This document shows, in pieces, positions 34,881 through 43,332 of a stretch of DNA of 54,447 nt. The stretch spans positions 1 to 54,447 of the forward strand of contig JAUSDY010000099.1 in the NCBI GenBank assembly GCA_030650395.1, in the 5' to 3' direction. The position numbers and the translations under genes were made by a program. The DNA is from Acidobacteriota bacterium. Lineage in GTDB: Bacteria; Acidobacteriota; Vicinamibacteria; Vicinamibacterales; UBA2999. The notes under the pieces are model-generated. The model was not told the DNA's origin, ran no database searches, and saw only the letters and a program-made list of their open reading frames with translations. Numbering within the stretch: the stretch's first letter is position 1; each line of letters starts with the position of its first letter.

Positions 34881-37193
34881 TCAGTTTCTGAGAGGCTTCC
34901 CCGTCTTGAGAGTGTGCTGAATCCGTTCGAGCGTCTTGCGCTCGCCGAGCAGGCTCATGAACGCTTCGCGCTCGAGGTCGAGCAAGTACTGTTCGGTCAC
35001 CGTGGTGGCGTGCGGCAGGTTGCCGCCGCCAAAAATGTGCGCGAGCTTGCGGCCGATCAGCGCGTCGTGATCACTCGCCCTACCGGCCCGCCACGCCAGG
35101 TGCACGCCGAGCTTGAGCGCCGCGGTCACCGATTCGCCGCCGACCGGTATCGCGGTTCGGGGCGCGGGCGGATGGTAGCCCTCGCGCACCCGCTCGAGGG
35201 CTTTGGCCTTCGCGTCGGCGATCAGGCGCTCGCGGTTCATCGTGAAACTGTCGGTCGGCGCCAGGTAACCGAGCCGCAATGCATCAGGCCCGCTGGCCGA
35301 GACCTTCGCCAGCGCCACGGTTTCAAACGCTTGCTGCACGTAGGGCAGCGGGTCGCTCTGTGGCGTGGGCAGCCTGGCCATCGCGCGCGCGGTCATTTCC
35401 TTGGTGCCGCCGCCGCCGGGGATCAGGCCGACACCGACCTCGACCAGACCCAGGTAGGTTTCGGCGGCCGCCTGCACGCGATCCGCATGCAGCGCGATTT
35501 CCGCGCCGCCGCCGAGCGTGAGTCCCGCGGGCGCGACCACCACCGGCACCGGGCTGTAGCGCAAGGCCATCGTCGCCTGCTGGAACGCGCGGATCATCAT
35601 GTCGATCTCGTCCCAGTTACCTTCCTGTGCCTCGAGCAGCACCAGCATCAGGTTGGCGCCGGCAGAGAAGTTGGGCGCGTCGTTGCCGACGACCAGCGCT
35701 TGCGCGCTCTTGGCCGCTTCCTTAACGCCGGCGTTCAACATCTGCACGGTGTCGCCGCCGATGGCGTTCATCTTCGAGTGGAACTCGACACAGATCACTC
35801 CGTCGCCGAGATCGACCAGGCTGGCGCCTGCGTTCTTCTTGATGACGCGGCCGGCTTCTTTCGAGCGGCGCAGGATCTGCAGGTCCGGCGCCGCCGGCGG
35901 GACCAGGCCTTCACGAAAGCGGGTGAGGCCGCCCTCGAGCATCGACTGCACCATCGGCGGGATGCCGGCCGCCATCGCGTGGCCGCCCACGGCCTGGGCC
36001 GCCGCCACCACTTCGCGGACGCCGAGCACGTCGAACAGCTCGAACGGGCCGAGGTCCCAGCCGAACCCCCACCGCATCACCCGGTCGACATCGTCTATCG
36101 AATGCGCGATCTCCGGCGTCACGCGCGCGGTGTAGATCAGCGTCGGCGCCAGCGTGGTGCGCAGGAACTCGCCGGCCTTGTCTTTGGCGTTGAACAGCAT
36201 CCGCACGCGCTCGGGCAGGTCGTCGATCGCTCGGCCGGCTTCAATCGACGGGATGCGTACCGACTGCTTCGGGCGGTACTCCATCGTCGCCGGGTCGAGC
36301 GTCCAGATTTCGGATTCGTTGGCCGCGTTCTTGCGCCGCTGGTAGAATCCCTTGCCCGTCTTCTCGCCCAGCCAGCCGCGCTTGAGCATCTCGTCGATCA
36401 GAGGTGGCACGGCGAATGCGGCGCGATCAGCCTGGTTGGGCAGACGCTCGTTCAGGTTGCGCATCACGTGCGCCAGGACATCGATGCCGGCGATGTCCAT
36501 CGTGCGGAACGTCGCGCTGCCGGGCCGGCCGAGCGCGGGACCGGTGATCGCGTCGACCTCTTCGATCGTGTACTTCACGGTCGCCAGCGCTTCGAGCGTA
36601 CGTGCGACGCCGTACAGGGCGATGTGGTTGCCGATGAAGTTCGGCGTGTCTTTGGCGACGACCACGCCCTTGCCGAGCACGTGATCGCCAAGATGCGTGA
36701 TGGCCGCCACCACTGCTGGATCGGTCTCCGCGGTCGGGATGATCTCGAGCAGCCGCAGGTAGCGCGGCGGGTTGAAGAAGTGGGTGCCGAGCCAATGGCG
36801 CCGGAAGTCGTCGGAGCGGCCTTCGGCAAGCGCCGCAATGGGGATGCCCGAGGTGTTCGAGCTGACGATCGATCCGGGCTTGCGCTTGTCGTCGACGCGG
36901 GCGAGCAGTTGCTGCTTGATGTCGAGCCGCTCGACGATGGCTTCGAGGATCCAATCGCACCCGGCGATGAGGTCGATGTGCGTGTCGAAGCCGCCGGTGG
37001 TGACGAGCGTGTAGGCGTCGGGCGTGAACTGCGGATCGGGCTTGAGCTTGCGCGCCTTCTCGAGTCCCTGCTTCGCCTGCTCGGCTGTGAGATCGAGCAG
37101 TAGCGAAGGGATGCCGGCATGGGCGCAGTGCAGCGCGATCTGCGCGCCCATCGTGCCGGCGCCCAGCACGGCGACAGAATTAATCGCGATCAT
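34881..37193 (-). CDS. fadN: 3-hydroxyacyl-CoA dehydrogenase / enoyl-CoA hydratase, FadN-like
   Basis: 770 residues. The N-terminal NAD-binding 3HCDH domain starts VAVLGAGTMGAQIALHCAHAG (GxGxxG) and contains SSNTSGIPIAALAEG and LGTHFFNPPRYLRLLEIIP. The second 3HCDH domain follows, then a C-terminal crotonase domain with VVGNDAPNFSAGANL and EVGVGLIPGGGGTKEM. The dehydrogenase-first order is that of FadN (Bacillus YusL), not the hydratase-first order of FadB/FadJ. It carries out the middle two beta-oxidation steps. Its ATG overlaps the TetR stop as ATGA. It is followed by two hydrolases, FadA-like and FadE-like genes. Confidence 0.88.
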   Translation of the reverse strand: MIAINSVAVLGAGTMGAQIALHCAHAGIPSLLLDLTAEQAKQGLEKARKLKPDPQFTPDAYTLVTTGGFDTHIDLIAGCDWILEAIVERLDIKQQLLARVDDKRKPGSIVSSNTSGIPIAALAEGRSDDFRRHWLGTHFFNPPRYLRLLEIIPTAETDPAVVAAITHLGDHVLGKGVVVAKDTPNFIGNHIALYGVARTLEALATVKYTIEEVDAITGPALGRPGSATFRTMDIAGIDVLAHVMRNLNERLPNQADRAAFAVPPLIDEMLKRGWLGEKTGKGFYQRRKNAANESEIWTLDPATMEYRPKQSVRIPSIEAGRAIDDLPERVRMLFNAKDKAGEFLRTTLAPTLIYTARVTPEIAHSIDDVDRVMRWGFGWDLGPFELFDVLGVREVVAAAQAVGGHAMAAGIPPMVQSMLEGGLTRFREGLVPPAAPDLQILRRSKEAGRVIKKNAGASLVDLGDGVICVEFHSKMNAIGGDTVQMLNAGVKEAAKSAQALVVGNDAPNFSAGANLMLVLLEAQEGNWDEIDMMIRAFQQATMALRYSPVPVVVAPAGLTLGGGAEIALHADRVQAAAETYLGLVEVGVGLIPGGGGTKEMTARAMARLPTPQSDPLPYVQQAFETVALAKVSASGPDALRLGYLAPTDSFTMNRERLIADAKAKALERVREGYHPPAPRTAIPVGGESVTAALKLGVHLAWRAGRASDHDALIGRKLAHIFGGGNLPHATTVTEQYLLDLEREAFMSLLGERKTLERIQHTLKTGKPLRN

Positions 37194-37840
37194 CGTCGCC
37201 CGACTCCATTGATAAAAAGGTCGACGACGGCGTCGGCTTCAGCGGTGAGCGCATACTTGCGCCGGCTCAGCATCCAGTTGGTCGCCATCTCGTCGAGCGC
37301 TCCGAAAAAGATCTTGGTGGCCGTAGTCGCATTGATGTCTTTGCGGAAGGCGCCGCTCTGTTGCCCGTCAGCTATCGTGCCTCGGATCAGTTTGAAGTAG
37401 TCCTGCAGGAAGGTTTCCGAGAAGCGCTCCATGAACTTCACCGACTGGCGCAGCTCGACCTGGAAGACCACGGCGAGGTTTTTGTCCTTGCCGAGGCGTC
37501 CGAGGTGTAAGTGGGCGATCCGGCGCAGCCGCTCGGCGGGGTCCGAGACGCCCTCGAGCGCGGTGCGCCCTTCGGCGATGACCTCGCCCATCGAGCGCTC
37601 GAAGATCGAGACGAGCAGGTCGTCTTTGCTCTTGAAATACAGGTAGACGGTGCCCGCCGCCACGCCCGCGACACGGGCGACATCAGCCACTTGAGACTGG
37701 AAGTAGCCGTTCTGGGCGAACACCTTGGTCGCGGCGCGAAGGATGGCGTCGCGTTTATCGCCGGTCGGAACGGTCTGCTTCACGACCGAGAGGCGGCGGG
37801 CCGCTACCGGCATGCCATCACCGACTGAATGAACATTCAT
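37190..37840 (-). CDS. fadR: TetR-family regulator, FadR-like
   Basis: 216 residues. The helix-turn-helix is ILRAATKVFAQNGYFQSQVADVARVAGVAAGTVYLYFKSKDDLL, close to FadR of Bacillus/Thermus. The ligand domain begins SIFERSMGEVIAEG. It stands first in the beta-oxidation operon, coupled by a 4-base overlap to the FadN-like gene. AAGGAG lies 5 bases before ATG 37840, which supports this start. An 18-bp palindrome (37826-37843) covers the start codon, so the protein probably represses its own operon until long-chain acyl-CoA binds. ATG 37813 is a weaker alternative that would place the operator wholly upstream. Confidence 0.85.
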   Translation of the reverse strand: MNVHSVGDGMPVAARRLSVVKQTVPTGDKRDAILRAATKVFAQNGYFQSQVADVARVAGVAAGTVYLYFKSKDDLLVSIFERSMGEVIAEGRTALEGVSDPAERLRRIAHLHLGRLGKDKNLAVVFQVELRQSVKFMERFSETFLQDYFKLIRGTIADGQQSGAFRKDINATTATKIFFGALDEMATNWMLSRRKYALTAEADAVVDLFINGVGRR

Positions 37841-37843
37841 TCA
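37826..37843 (-). promoter_or_regulatory. FadR-type operator overlapping the regulator start codon
   Basis: TGAATGAA-TG-TTCATTCA, with perfect 8-bp arms, closely follows the consensus of TetR-type FadR sites (TGAATGA...TCATTCA). An extra AATGA unit extends it upstream. Confidence 0.8.
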
Positions 37844-37913
37844 TTCTCCTTCTGTCCCTCGGCGCGTGTCAACCACGGTTGCCTCGCGTGCAACCACAGT
37901 TACCGCCCCTGTC

Positions 37914-37975
37914 GGTTCAGGGGTTCAGAGGTTCAGAAGTTCACGGAAATTTGATGGTTCAGAGGTTCACTGCCA
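37914..37975. repeat. Octamer array GGTTCAGR, left of the S23-type gene
   Basis: Four units at an exact 8-bp period from 37914, then two more around 37955-37970. It is the reverse complement of the word at 38415-38462, so the two arrays face each other across the four-helix gene. Confidence 0.85.
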
Positions 37976-38011
37976 CGGTGCAGCTGGCATTGGCCTTGCT
38001 GGCTGAGCCGC

Positions 38012-38425
38012 ATGGCCAAAGACTTCACAGAACTCGTCGCTTGGCAGCTTGCAGTGAAACTGGAAGACTTCGTCATCAACATGACGCGCCGACCGGCGCT
38101 GACGCGCGATCGCGTGTTCTGTGCGCAAGCAAACGACGCGGCCCAATCTGCTCCGCGAAATATCGCTGAAGGCTTCGGGCGGTTTGCGCCCAAAGAATTC
38201 GCTCAATACATTCGCATTGCTATCGGCTCCGAACTTGAAACGCGAAACCAAATCCTCGAAGCCGCTCGAAAAGGTGCGATCACACCCGCGGAGCGTGATG
38301 AAGGCGTACTCCTGACGAGAAGGGCGGTCACCGCGGCGTTGAGACTGCGTCGTTACCTCCGCTCATCTCGGGCCCGGGCAAATGCAGAGCGAATCGAGAA
38401 CTCCCGGAACGCAGAGAACCCCTGA
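38012..38425 (+). CDS. S23-type four-helix-bundle protein (23S rRNA intervening-sequence family)
   Basis: 137 residues. Family signatures are DFTELVAWQLAVKLEDFVI at the start, QANDAAQSAPRNIAEGFGRF and EFAQYIRIAIGSELETRNQI. This is the family encoded by 23S rRNA intervening sequences and by many free-standing genes of unknown function; a helical homopentamer is known structurally. The last 10 residues (NSRNAENP) run into a tandem octamer array. The gene is bracketed by inverted arrays (37914-37975 and 38415-38462), which sets it apart from its neighbours on the opposite strand and suggests it arrived as a unit. Confidence 0.8.
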   Translation: MAKDFTELVAWQLAVKLEDFVINMTRRPALTRDRVFCAQANDAAQSAPRNIAEGFGRFAPKEFAQYIRIAIGSELETRNQILEAARKGAITPAERDEGVLLTRRAVTAALRLRRYLRSSRARANAERIENSRNAENP

Positions 38426-38462
38426 ACCCCTGAACCTCTGAACCCCTGAACCCCTGAACCTG
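38415..38462. repeat. Octamer array TGAACCCC, right of the S23-type gene
   Basis: Six units (one variant AGAACCCC) at a strict 8-bp period, ending 2 bases before the stop of the ABC permease gene on the other strand. Confidence 0.88.
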
Positions 38463-38464
38463 TG

Positions 38465-39295
38465 TCACTTCCATCTCATGAGGATGGTCTCCCTCTGAAA
38501 CACCTGAACGCCGACCCAGAGCAGCACGGCGTTCAGCAGGAGACATCCGAACGAGCCAAGTAGAAGAACAGTCGGCCCGACGATGAAAGCGCCCATCAGT
38601 TGGGCGACGAAGACCGCGGTGATTGGCAGGATCAGGAGTGAGGTCAGCTGTTGAGCGGACCGCGGGTCGTTGGCTCGTGACGACACGATCACTGATAACT
38701 GCAGCGCAGCCAGCTCGACCAGCGGGCCCAGCACGCACAGCATCAGGAACGTGCGCACCCCGAGCAGCGCGCGCCACACACCGGGCTCGCTGACCAGCCA
38801 TACGCCGCCGATGAACAACGCGGCGGCAATCCACGTGAGCGCGAGGGCGAATACGAACGGGGTCAGCGTCTTGGCGGCCAGCAACTCGATCGTCGACAGC
38901 GGCGTGGCCAGCAGTGGTTCGAGCGCCTTCGATTGCTTTTCTCCGATCACCGAATGCGTGGCGAGCGCCATCGCACCGACTACCGGAACGAGCAGCAACA
39001 GCAGCGTGAACTGGTGAAACAGGAAGGCCTGGATCAGGCCGTCGCCGCTCAATCCCGCCAGCTCGGGGATCTGGCCGACCGCGGCCCGCGCTTCTTCGCT
39101 GAACTGGCCCGACGCCTCGAGGCCCCGGCCGGCAATCATCGGCGCGCCGACGACCACAAAGAAGGCGGGGAACAGCGAGCCGGCCACCATCGCGACCGCC
39201 GGCAGGATCGCGCCGGGGTTGCGCGCGAGCTCCGCGGCGTCTTTCCGCGCAATCGCGCTGATGCGTTGCCACGACGATCCGGTGACAGCCGTCAT
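38465..39295 (-). CDS. ABC-2 type transporter permease
   Basis: 276 residues. Six hydrophobic segments are visible (VAMVAGSLFPAFFVVVGA, FTLLLLLVPVVGAMAL, LTPFVFALALTWIAAALFIGGV, FLMLCVLGPLVELAALQL, LLILPITAVFVAQLMGAF, VLLLGSFGCLLLNAVLLW). A large extracytoplasmic loop follows the first, and the cytoplasmic segment EKQSKALEPLLATPLSTIELLAAK is the usual ABC-2 coupling region. Its start overlaps the ATPase stop by 4 bases. Together they form a one-ATPase one-permease exporter; the substrate is unknown. Confidence 0.82.
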   Translation of the reverse strand: MTAVTGSSWQRISAIARKDAAELARNPGAILPAVAMVAGSLFPAFFVVVGAPMIAGRGLEASGQFSEEARAAVGQIPELAGLSGDGLIQAFLFHQFTLLLLLVPVVGAMALATHSVIGEKQSKALEPLLATPLSTIELLAAKTLTPFVFALALTWIAAALFIGGVWLVSEPGVWRALLGVRTFLMLCVLGPLVELAALQLSVIVSSRANDPRSAQQLTSLLILPITAVFVAQLMGAFIVGPTVLLLGSFGCLLLNAVLLWVGVQVFQRETILMRWK

Positions 39296-40221
39296 GGCTC
39301 GGCCCCGACCAGCTCGAGATACACCTCTTCAAGCGTGCGTTGATCGGGCGCCACGCGCACGATCCGGGCACCAGTCGACACGAGAGCGGCGACGAGATCG
39401 GGAACCGCAGATAGATCGGGAACCGTGACGCTCAGGCGTGAACCCGCTGCCGCCGCAGCGCCGCCGAAGGTGATTGCCGCCGCGGACCAGCGTGCCGCAT
39501 CTCCTTCAACATCGATGTGGACCTTGGCGCCCGCCATGCTCGCGCGCAGTGCGGCTGGCGCATCGAGCGCGAGCAGGCGCGTCTTGAGCACCGCAATTCG
39601 ATCTGACAGCTCTTCTGCTTCAGCGAGGTTGTGCGTGGAGACCAGTACCGCGCGCTGGTCCTCGCGCAGCTTCAGGATGAGGTCCCGGATGTGACGCGCG
39701 CTGGCGGGATCGAGGCCCGACGTCGGCTCGTCCAGCAGCACCACCGGTGGCCGGTGGATCAACGCGCGCGCGATCGCCAGCCGCTGCTTCAGGCCCTTCG
39801 ACAGCTTGCCCGCGAGATCGCCCGCACGGTCCGACAGTTCAACGAGATCCAGCGCCGCCGCGACCTGACGCTCCGGATCCGGCAAGCCATGCAAGCGCGC
39901 GTAGGTCAGCAGGTTCAAGCGCACCGTCAGCCGCTCCCACAGCCCCGGCGCTTCGGTGAGCAGGCCAATGGCACGCCGTGCGCCATCAGCCGTCGCGGAG
40001 GAAACCTGGATTTGGTTGATGGCAATGCGGCCGGAGGTTGGCAGGAGCAATCCCGCCAGCATCCGCATCGTCGTCGTCTTCCCGGCGCCGTTGGGGCCGA
40101 GCAGCGTGACGATTTCGCCGGCGTTCACCGAAAGGGAAAGATCGCTGACAGCCACGCGCGAGTCGAACGTCCGCGTCAGGCGGTCGGCGATGAGCAAGGC
40201 GCCCCGCATGACGCTATTCAT
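39292..40221 (-). CDS. ABC transporter ATPase subunit
   Basis: 309 residues from ATG 40221, overlapping the GNAT stop by 8 bases; ATG 40209 is possible. Walker A is GPNGAGKTTT, Q-loop near IGLLTEAPGL, signature LSKGLKQRLAIA (usual LSGGQ replaced by LSKGL, common in the ABC-2 exporter class), Walker B VVLLDEPTSGLD and H-loop VSTHNL. The C-terminal 90 residues form a regulatory extension. It pairs with the permease immediately downstream. Confidence 0.88.
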   Translation of the reverse strand: MNSVMRGALLIADRLTRTFDSRVAVSDLSLSVNAGEIVTLLGPNGAGKTTTMRMLAGLLLPTSGRIAINQIQVSSATADGARRAIGLLTEAPGLWERLTVRLNLLTYARLHGLPDPERQVAAALDLVELSDRAGDLAGKLSKGLKQRLAIARALIHRPPVVLLDEPTSGLDPASARHIRDLILKLREDQRAVLVSTHNLAEAEELSDRIAVLKTRLLALDAPAALRASMAGAKVHIDVEGDAARWSAAAITFGGAAAAAGSRLSVTVPDLSAVPDLVAALVSTGARIVRVAPDQRTLEEVYLELVGAEP

Positions 40222-40717
40222 CCGCAAACTCTGACCGGTACCGAACCAGGCCGGCCACTCCCGCGAGAGCACCCACATTGAGCTCGAGAGCCATGAACGC
40301 TTCCGGTGGCACCGGAAACTCGCATTCCAGGCCTTTGGTGTGCCCAGGCACAAATCCAAATCTCGGATAGAACTCGGGATGGCCAACAAGAACAACGGCG
40401 GCATACCCGCGCCGGCGACATTCATCCAGGCCAGCCCGTACCAGCTCGCTGCCGATACCGGCGCGCTGATGCTCGGGACGCACCGACATCGGCGCCAAAC
40501 CCGCAACGCGGGCAGCCGTGGCCGGCTCGATGCTGACAGGCGTAAAGAGAATGTGGCCAATGACGCGATCGCTGATGGTCGCCACAAGGGAGATGCAGTC
40601 GGACGAGTCTCGTAACCGGTCTAGGCGAGCTTCTGTCGCTGCGCCAAATGCCTGTTCGTTGGTTTCGCGAACAGCAACCACGTCGCCCAACCGTTCGAGT
40701 CGAATCTGGACTCTCAT
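40214..40717 (-). CDS. GNAT N-acetyltransferase, YhbS-like
   Basis: 167 residues from ATG 40717. The acetyl-CoA-binding motif is in LAPMSVRPEHQRAGIGSELVRAGLD (V..E.QR.GIG), followed by VVLVGHPEFYPRFGFVPG, which is typical of YhbS-type acetyltransferases. The N-terminal strand RIRLERLGDVVAVRETNEQAFG-like portion fits alpha1-alpha2. The acceptor is unknown. It precedes the ABC ATPase with an 8-base overlap, so it is co-translated with the exporter, which may hint at a substrate modified before transport; this is only inference. Confidence 0.82.
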   Translation of the reverse strand: MRVQIRLERLGDVVAVRETNEQAFGAATEARLDRLRDSSDCISLVATISDRVIGHILFTPVSIEPATAARVAGLAPMSVRPEHQRAGIGSELVRAGLDECRRRGYAAVVLVGHPEFYPRFGFVPGHTKGLECEFPVPPEAFMALELNVGALAGVAGLVRYRSEFADE

Positions 40718-40759
40718 GCCCCCATCACCCTGTCGATCGCGCAGTGTGCCCGTCATTAT

Positions 40760-41845
40760 CTAACGAGGGCCGACTAGCCCGGACGACAACAGATCTTGTC
40801 GCGTGCTGCCGGGACCGAGTCCCGCGCCGTAGACGGATCGGATAGCCGCCAGCTCAACTGACGAGAGCCTGGTAACTCCGCGAATTGCGCTGGTCCCCAT
40901 CAGGGTGAACTCACCCATGATGGGAGACGCGATGTGGCAAAGGCCAACAGCGTGACTGAGTTCGTGTGCAATGACCGCCTCAGTCGAATTGCCAAACACC
41001 GCGTCGGTTCGCTGGGCGATCACAAAGGCGTTCTGGAACAGGGCGGTCGTGGCGCGAGGCGCCAATCTCCCCCCGCCACAACCCAGGGTGCCGCAAAAGG
41101 GCTGTCCGTCGGCCACGTCCAGGATCACCAGCTCGTTGGTTCCGCAAAACTCGTTCCTCCGAAACGCCGCCTCCATGTAATTGCGGTCATCAGAAAAATT
41201 ACGCATGACCTGCAGACTTCCCATCGTCGCAGCGGTCATGTCATCGAATAACCTGGCCGCCGCTTGTTTGTGAGGCTCGGGGAGCGAATTCGACAGAAGC
41301 GCCGTGACGGTCGTGCCACGGCTGAACCCTTCGACCACGTCAGGGAAGAGCGAAGTAAATTGACAAATGGGTTGATGATCAGGCGATCGCAGCGCACCGG
41401 TCGAGAGAAACAATGCTTCAATAACGTCTCGCTGATCCTCGATGCGAAACTCATTGCTCGGATCGCCTAGACCGCCGGCGTTCCTGGCGCGCACCCTGAC
41501 AAAAACCGGTCCCCTGTGCTGCGTCGTAAGAGAGTAAGTAGTCGCACTTGATGGTGCCTCAAACACCCCGATGTCTGAGGCCCTGGTCGACGAACCCACT
41601 TCCACCGCGAAAGGCGTAACGGAACCGGACGGAGCGGTCCAACGGAGTTCGTAGATGCTGCCCTGCGAGTTGCGTTGCTGAGGCACGACCACCAGATTGC
41701 TGGGCGGTCCAGCGATCGGTTGGGGAGCCGTCGGACCGGTTGGGGACGCGGTGCCAGCCGTTGGGGTCCCAGGCTTGCCGCCGCAGGAGGTGCTGGAGAG
41801 CAAGACCAACCAGAACAGCAGCTGGATGCAGAAGTGTGATCTCAT
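40760..41845 (-). CDS. Lipoprotein with fibronectin-like domain and matrixin-type zinc protease domain
   Basis: 361 residues from ATG 41845, with GGGAGG 8-9 bases upstream. A lipoprotein signal (FWLVLLSSTSCGG) leads to a Pro/Thr linker. An FN3-like module follows (PSNLVVVPQ, YELRWTAPSGSVTPFAVEVG, PVFVRVRARNAGGLGDPSNEF). The C-terminal domain contains HELSHAVGLCH, the HExxHxxGxxH zinc motif of metzincins, followed by GEFTLMGTSAI with a candidate Met-turn. The substrate is unknown; surface proteolysis is likely. It is followed by the GNAT-ABC unit on the same strand, 42 bases away. Confidence 0.78.
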   Translation of the reverse strand: MRSHFCIQLLFWLVLLSSTSCGGKPGTPTAGTASPTGPTAPQPIAGPPSNLVVVPQQRNSQGSIYELRWTAPSGSVTPFAVEVGSSTRASDIGVFEAPSSATTYSLTTQHRGPVFVRVRARNAGGLGDPSNEFRIEDQRDVIEALFLSTGALRSPDHQPICQFTSLFPDVVEGFSRGTTVTALLSNSLPEPHKQAAARLFDDMTAATMGSLQVMRNFSDDRNYMEAAFRRNEFCGTNELVILDVADGQPFCGTLGCGGGRLAPRATTALFQNAFVIAQRTDAVFGNSTEAVIAHELSHAVGLCHIASPIMGEFTLMGTSAIRGVTRLSSVELAAIRSVYGAGLGPGSTRQDLLSSGLVGPR

Positions 41846-41873
41846 GCGCGCAGCCTCCCTACCCGGGATCAGA

Positions 41874-43322
41874 CTAGCGCATGCGCTGCCCGGGGGTGAG
41901 GGCAATCAGCCGGTCAAATAGCGGTTCGGTTGGCACCACCGTGAGACGGTGTGCCTCCGCTTCCCTGGTGAGATCCGCCACGATGTCTGGATGAGCAGCG
42001 GCGACGTTGAAACGCTCGCCCGGATCTTGCGCGAGGTCGAACAACAGCGGCGGCGTGTGCACGGTGCGGGGCTCGCCCTCGCCGTACGCGCCACTGGTGA
42101 TGAAGTGGGCCTTGTAGTTGCCCTTGCGAATTGCGCGAAGCTCGCTGTCCCAGTAGTAGAAGAGCTTGTCGCGCGGACCAGGACCTGACCCGCGCAGGAC
42201 CGCGCTGAGGTCGACGCCGTCCAGGACTCGATCGCGCGGCAGCGTCGCGCCGGCAAGGGCCGCAGCCGTCACGATAAGGTCCAGGCCCGATCCCATATCT
42301 GTTACGGCCCCTGGACGGACGGTGCCGGGCCACCAGAAGATGGCCGGCGCTCGAACGCCGCCCTCCCAGGTGGTTCCCTTGCCTTCTTTCAGGGGGCCGC
42401 TGGAGCCGCCGTGGGTTCGAAAGGGTAGCCAGGGGCCGTTGTCACTGGTGAAAACGACCAGCGTTCTTCGATCGATGCCGGTCTTCCGAAGCGCGTCGAT
42501 CACCTGGCCCGTGCTCCAGTCGATCTCCTCGACCGCGTCTCCGTACATTCCACCCGCGCTGTGGCCAACGAACGCGTCCGACCTCGCGAGCGGAATATGG
42601 GGGAGGGAATGCGCGAGATACAGGAAAAAGGGGCGGGCCCTGTTCGCGGTGATGAACCGGACCGCCTCTTCCGTATACCGCTTGGTCAACGTGCGATGGT
42701 CGACGGGCCGCTCGATCACGTCGTTGTTGCGCATCAACGGAACGTCCCAATACTCCGGCTTCGGCTGGTAGTAGGCGTCGGTCTGCAGGCCCTTGTCGCG
42801 CGGGACGGTCATGCGCATGTCATGCGAAAACGGCAGGCCCAACCACGAATCAAACCCCTGGCGCATCGGCAAGAATTCAGTCCGCTGGCCCAGGTGCCAT
42901 TTCCCAACCATGCCGGTGGCATAGCCTCTCGACTTGAGGACTTCGGCGATCGTGAATTCCTCCGGTGGCAGTCCCGCGGCTGCATTGTCACGAAACACTT
43001 TCGGCGCGGTGCCGCCGGGCGTGCCGAACATGCCATTTCGAACAGGCAGCCGGCCCGTCAGCAGCGCCGCGCGGCTTGGCGAACAGACGGGCTGCACGTA
43101 GAAACTGGTCCACTTCTGGCCTTCCGCAGCCATCGCGTCGAGTCGTGGCGTGCGGATGCTCGGGGCGCCGAACACACCGAGGTCGCCGTAGCCAAGATCA
43201 TCAGCAAAGATGATCACGATGTTCGGCGGTGCTCCAGCCTGCGCGACGAGGCCATCAACGGTGGCGGCAAGCACGGCGACCGCCAGGAGGAGCCCGCTCA
43301 CAATGATCGACAGGATCGTCAT
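41874..43322 (-). CDS. Exported arylsulfatase (type I sulfatase)
   Basis: 482 residues from ATG 43322; GTG 43331 is an alternative. A signal peptide (IIVSGLLLAVAVLAATVDGLVAQ) leads to PNIVIIFADDLGYGDLG with the first calcium Asp pair. The formylglycine motif CSPSRAALLTGR has Cys80 in place for modification. Further motifs are GMVGKWHLG, SHDMRM, FFLYLAHSLPHIPL and TSDNGPW. The enzyme needs a formylglycine-generating enzyme elsewhere in the genome. It would hydrolyse sulfate esters in the periplasm. It starts 11 bases after the propeller gene stop. Confidence 0.88.
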   Translation of the reverse strand: MTILSIIVSGLLLAVAVLAATVDGLVAQAGAPPNIVIIFADDLGYGDLGVFGAPSIRTPRLDAMAAEGQKWTSFYVQPVCSPSRAALLTGRLPVRNGMFGTPGGTAPKVFRDNAAAGLPPEEFTIAEVLKSRGYATGMVGKWHLGQRTEFLPMRQGFDSWLGLPFSHDMRMTVPRDKGLQTDAYYQPKPEYWDVPLMRNNDVIERPVDHRTLTKRYTEEAVRFITANRARPFFLYLAHSLPHIPLARSDAFVGHSAGGMYGDAVEEIDWSTGQVIDALRKTGIDRRTLVVFTSDNGPWLPFRTHGGSSGPLKEGKGTTWEGGVRAPAIFWWPGTVRPGAVTDMGSGLDLIVTAAALAGATLPRDRVLDGVDLSAVLRGSGPGPRDKLFYYWDSELRAIRKGNYKAHFITSGAYGEGEPRTVHTPPLLFDLAQDPGERFNVAAAHPDIVADLTREAEAHRLTVVPTEPLFDRLIALTPGQRMR

Positions 43323-43332
43323 CTTGAACACC

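Noticed and set aside
37914-38462. Octamer arrays read as a CRISPR array
   Set aside because: The units are 8 bp and directly adjacent, with no spacers of 25-45 bp and no cas genes in the window.
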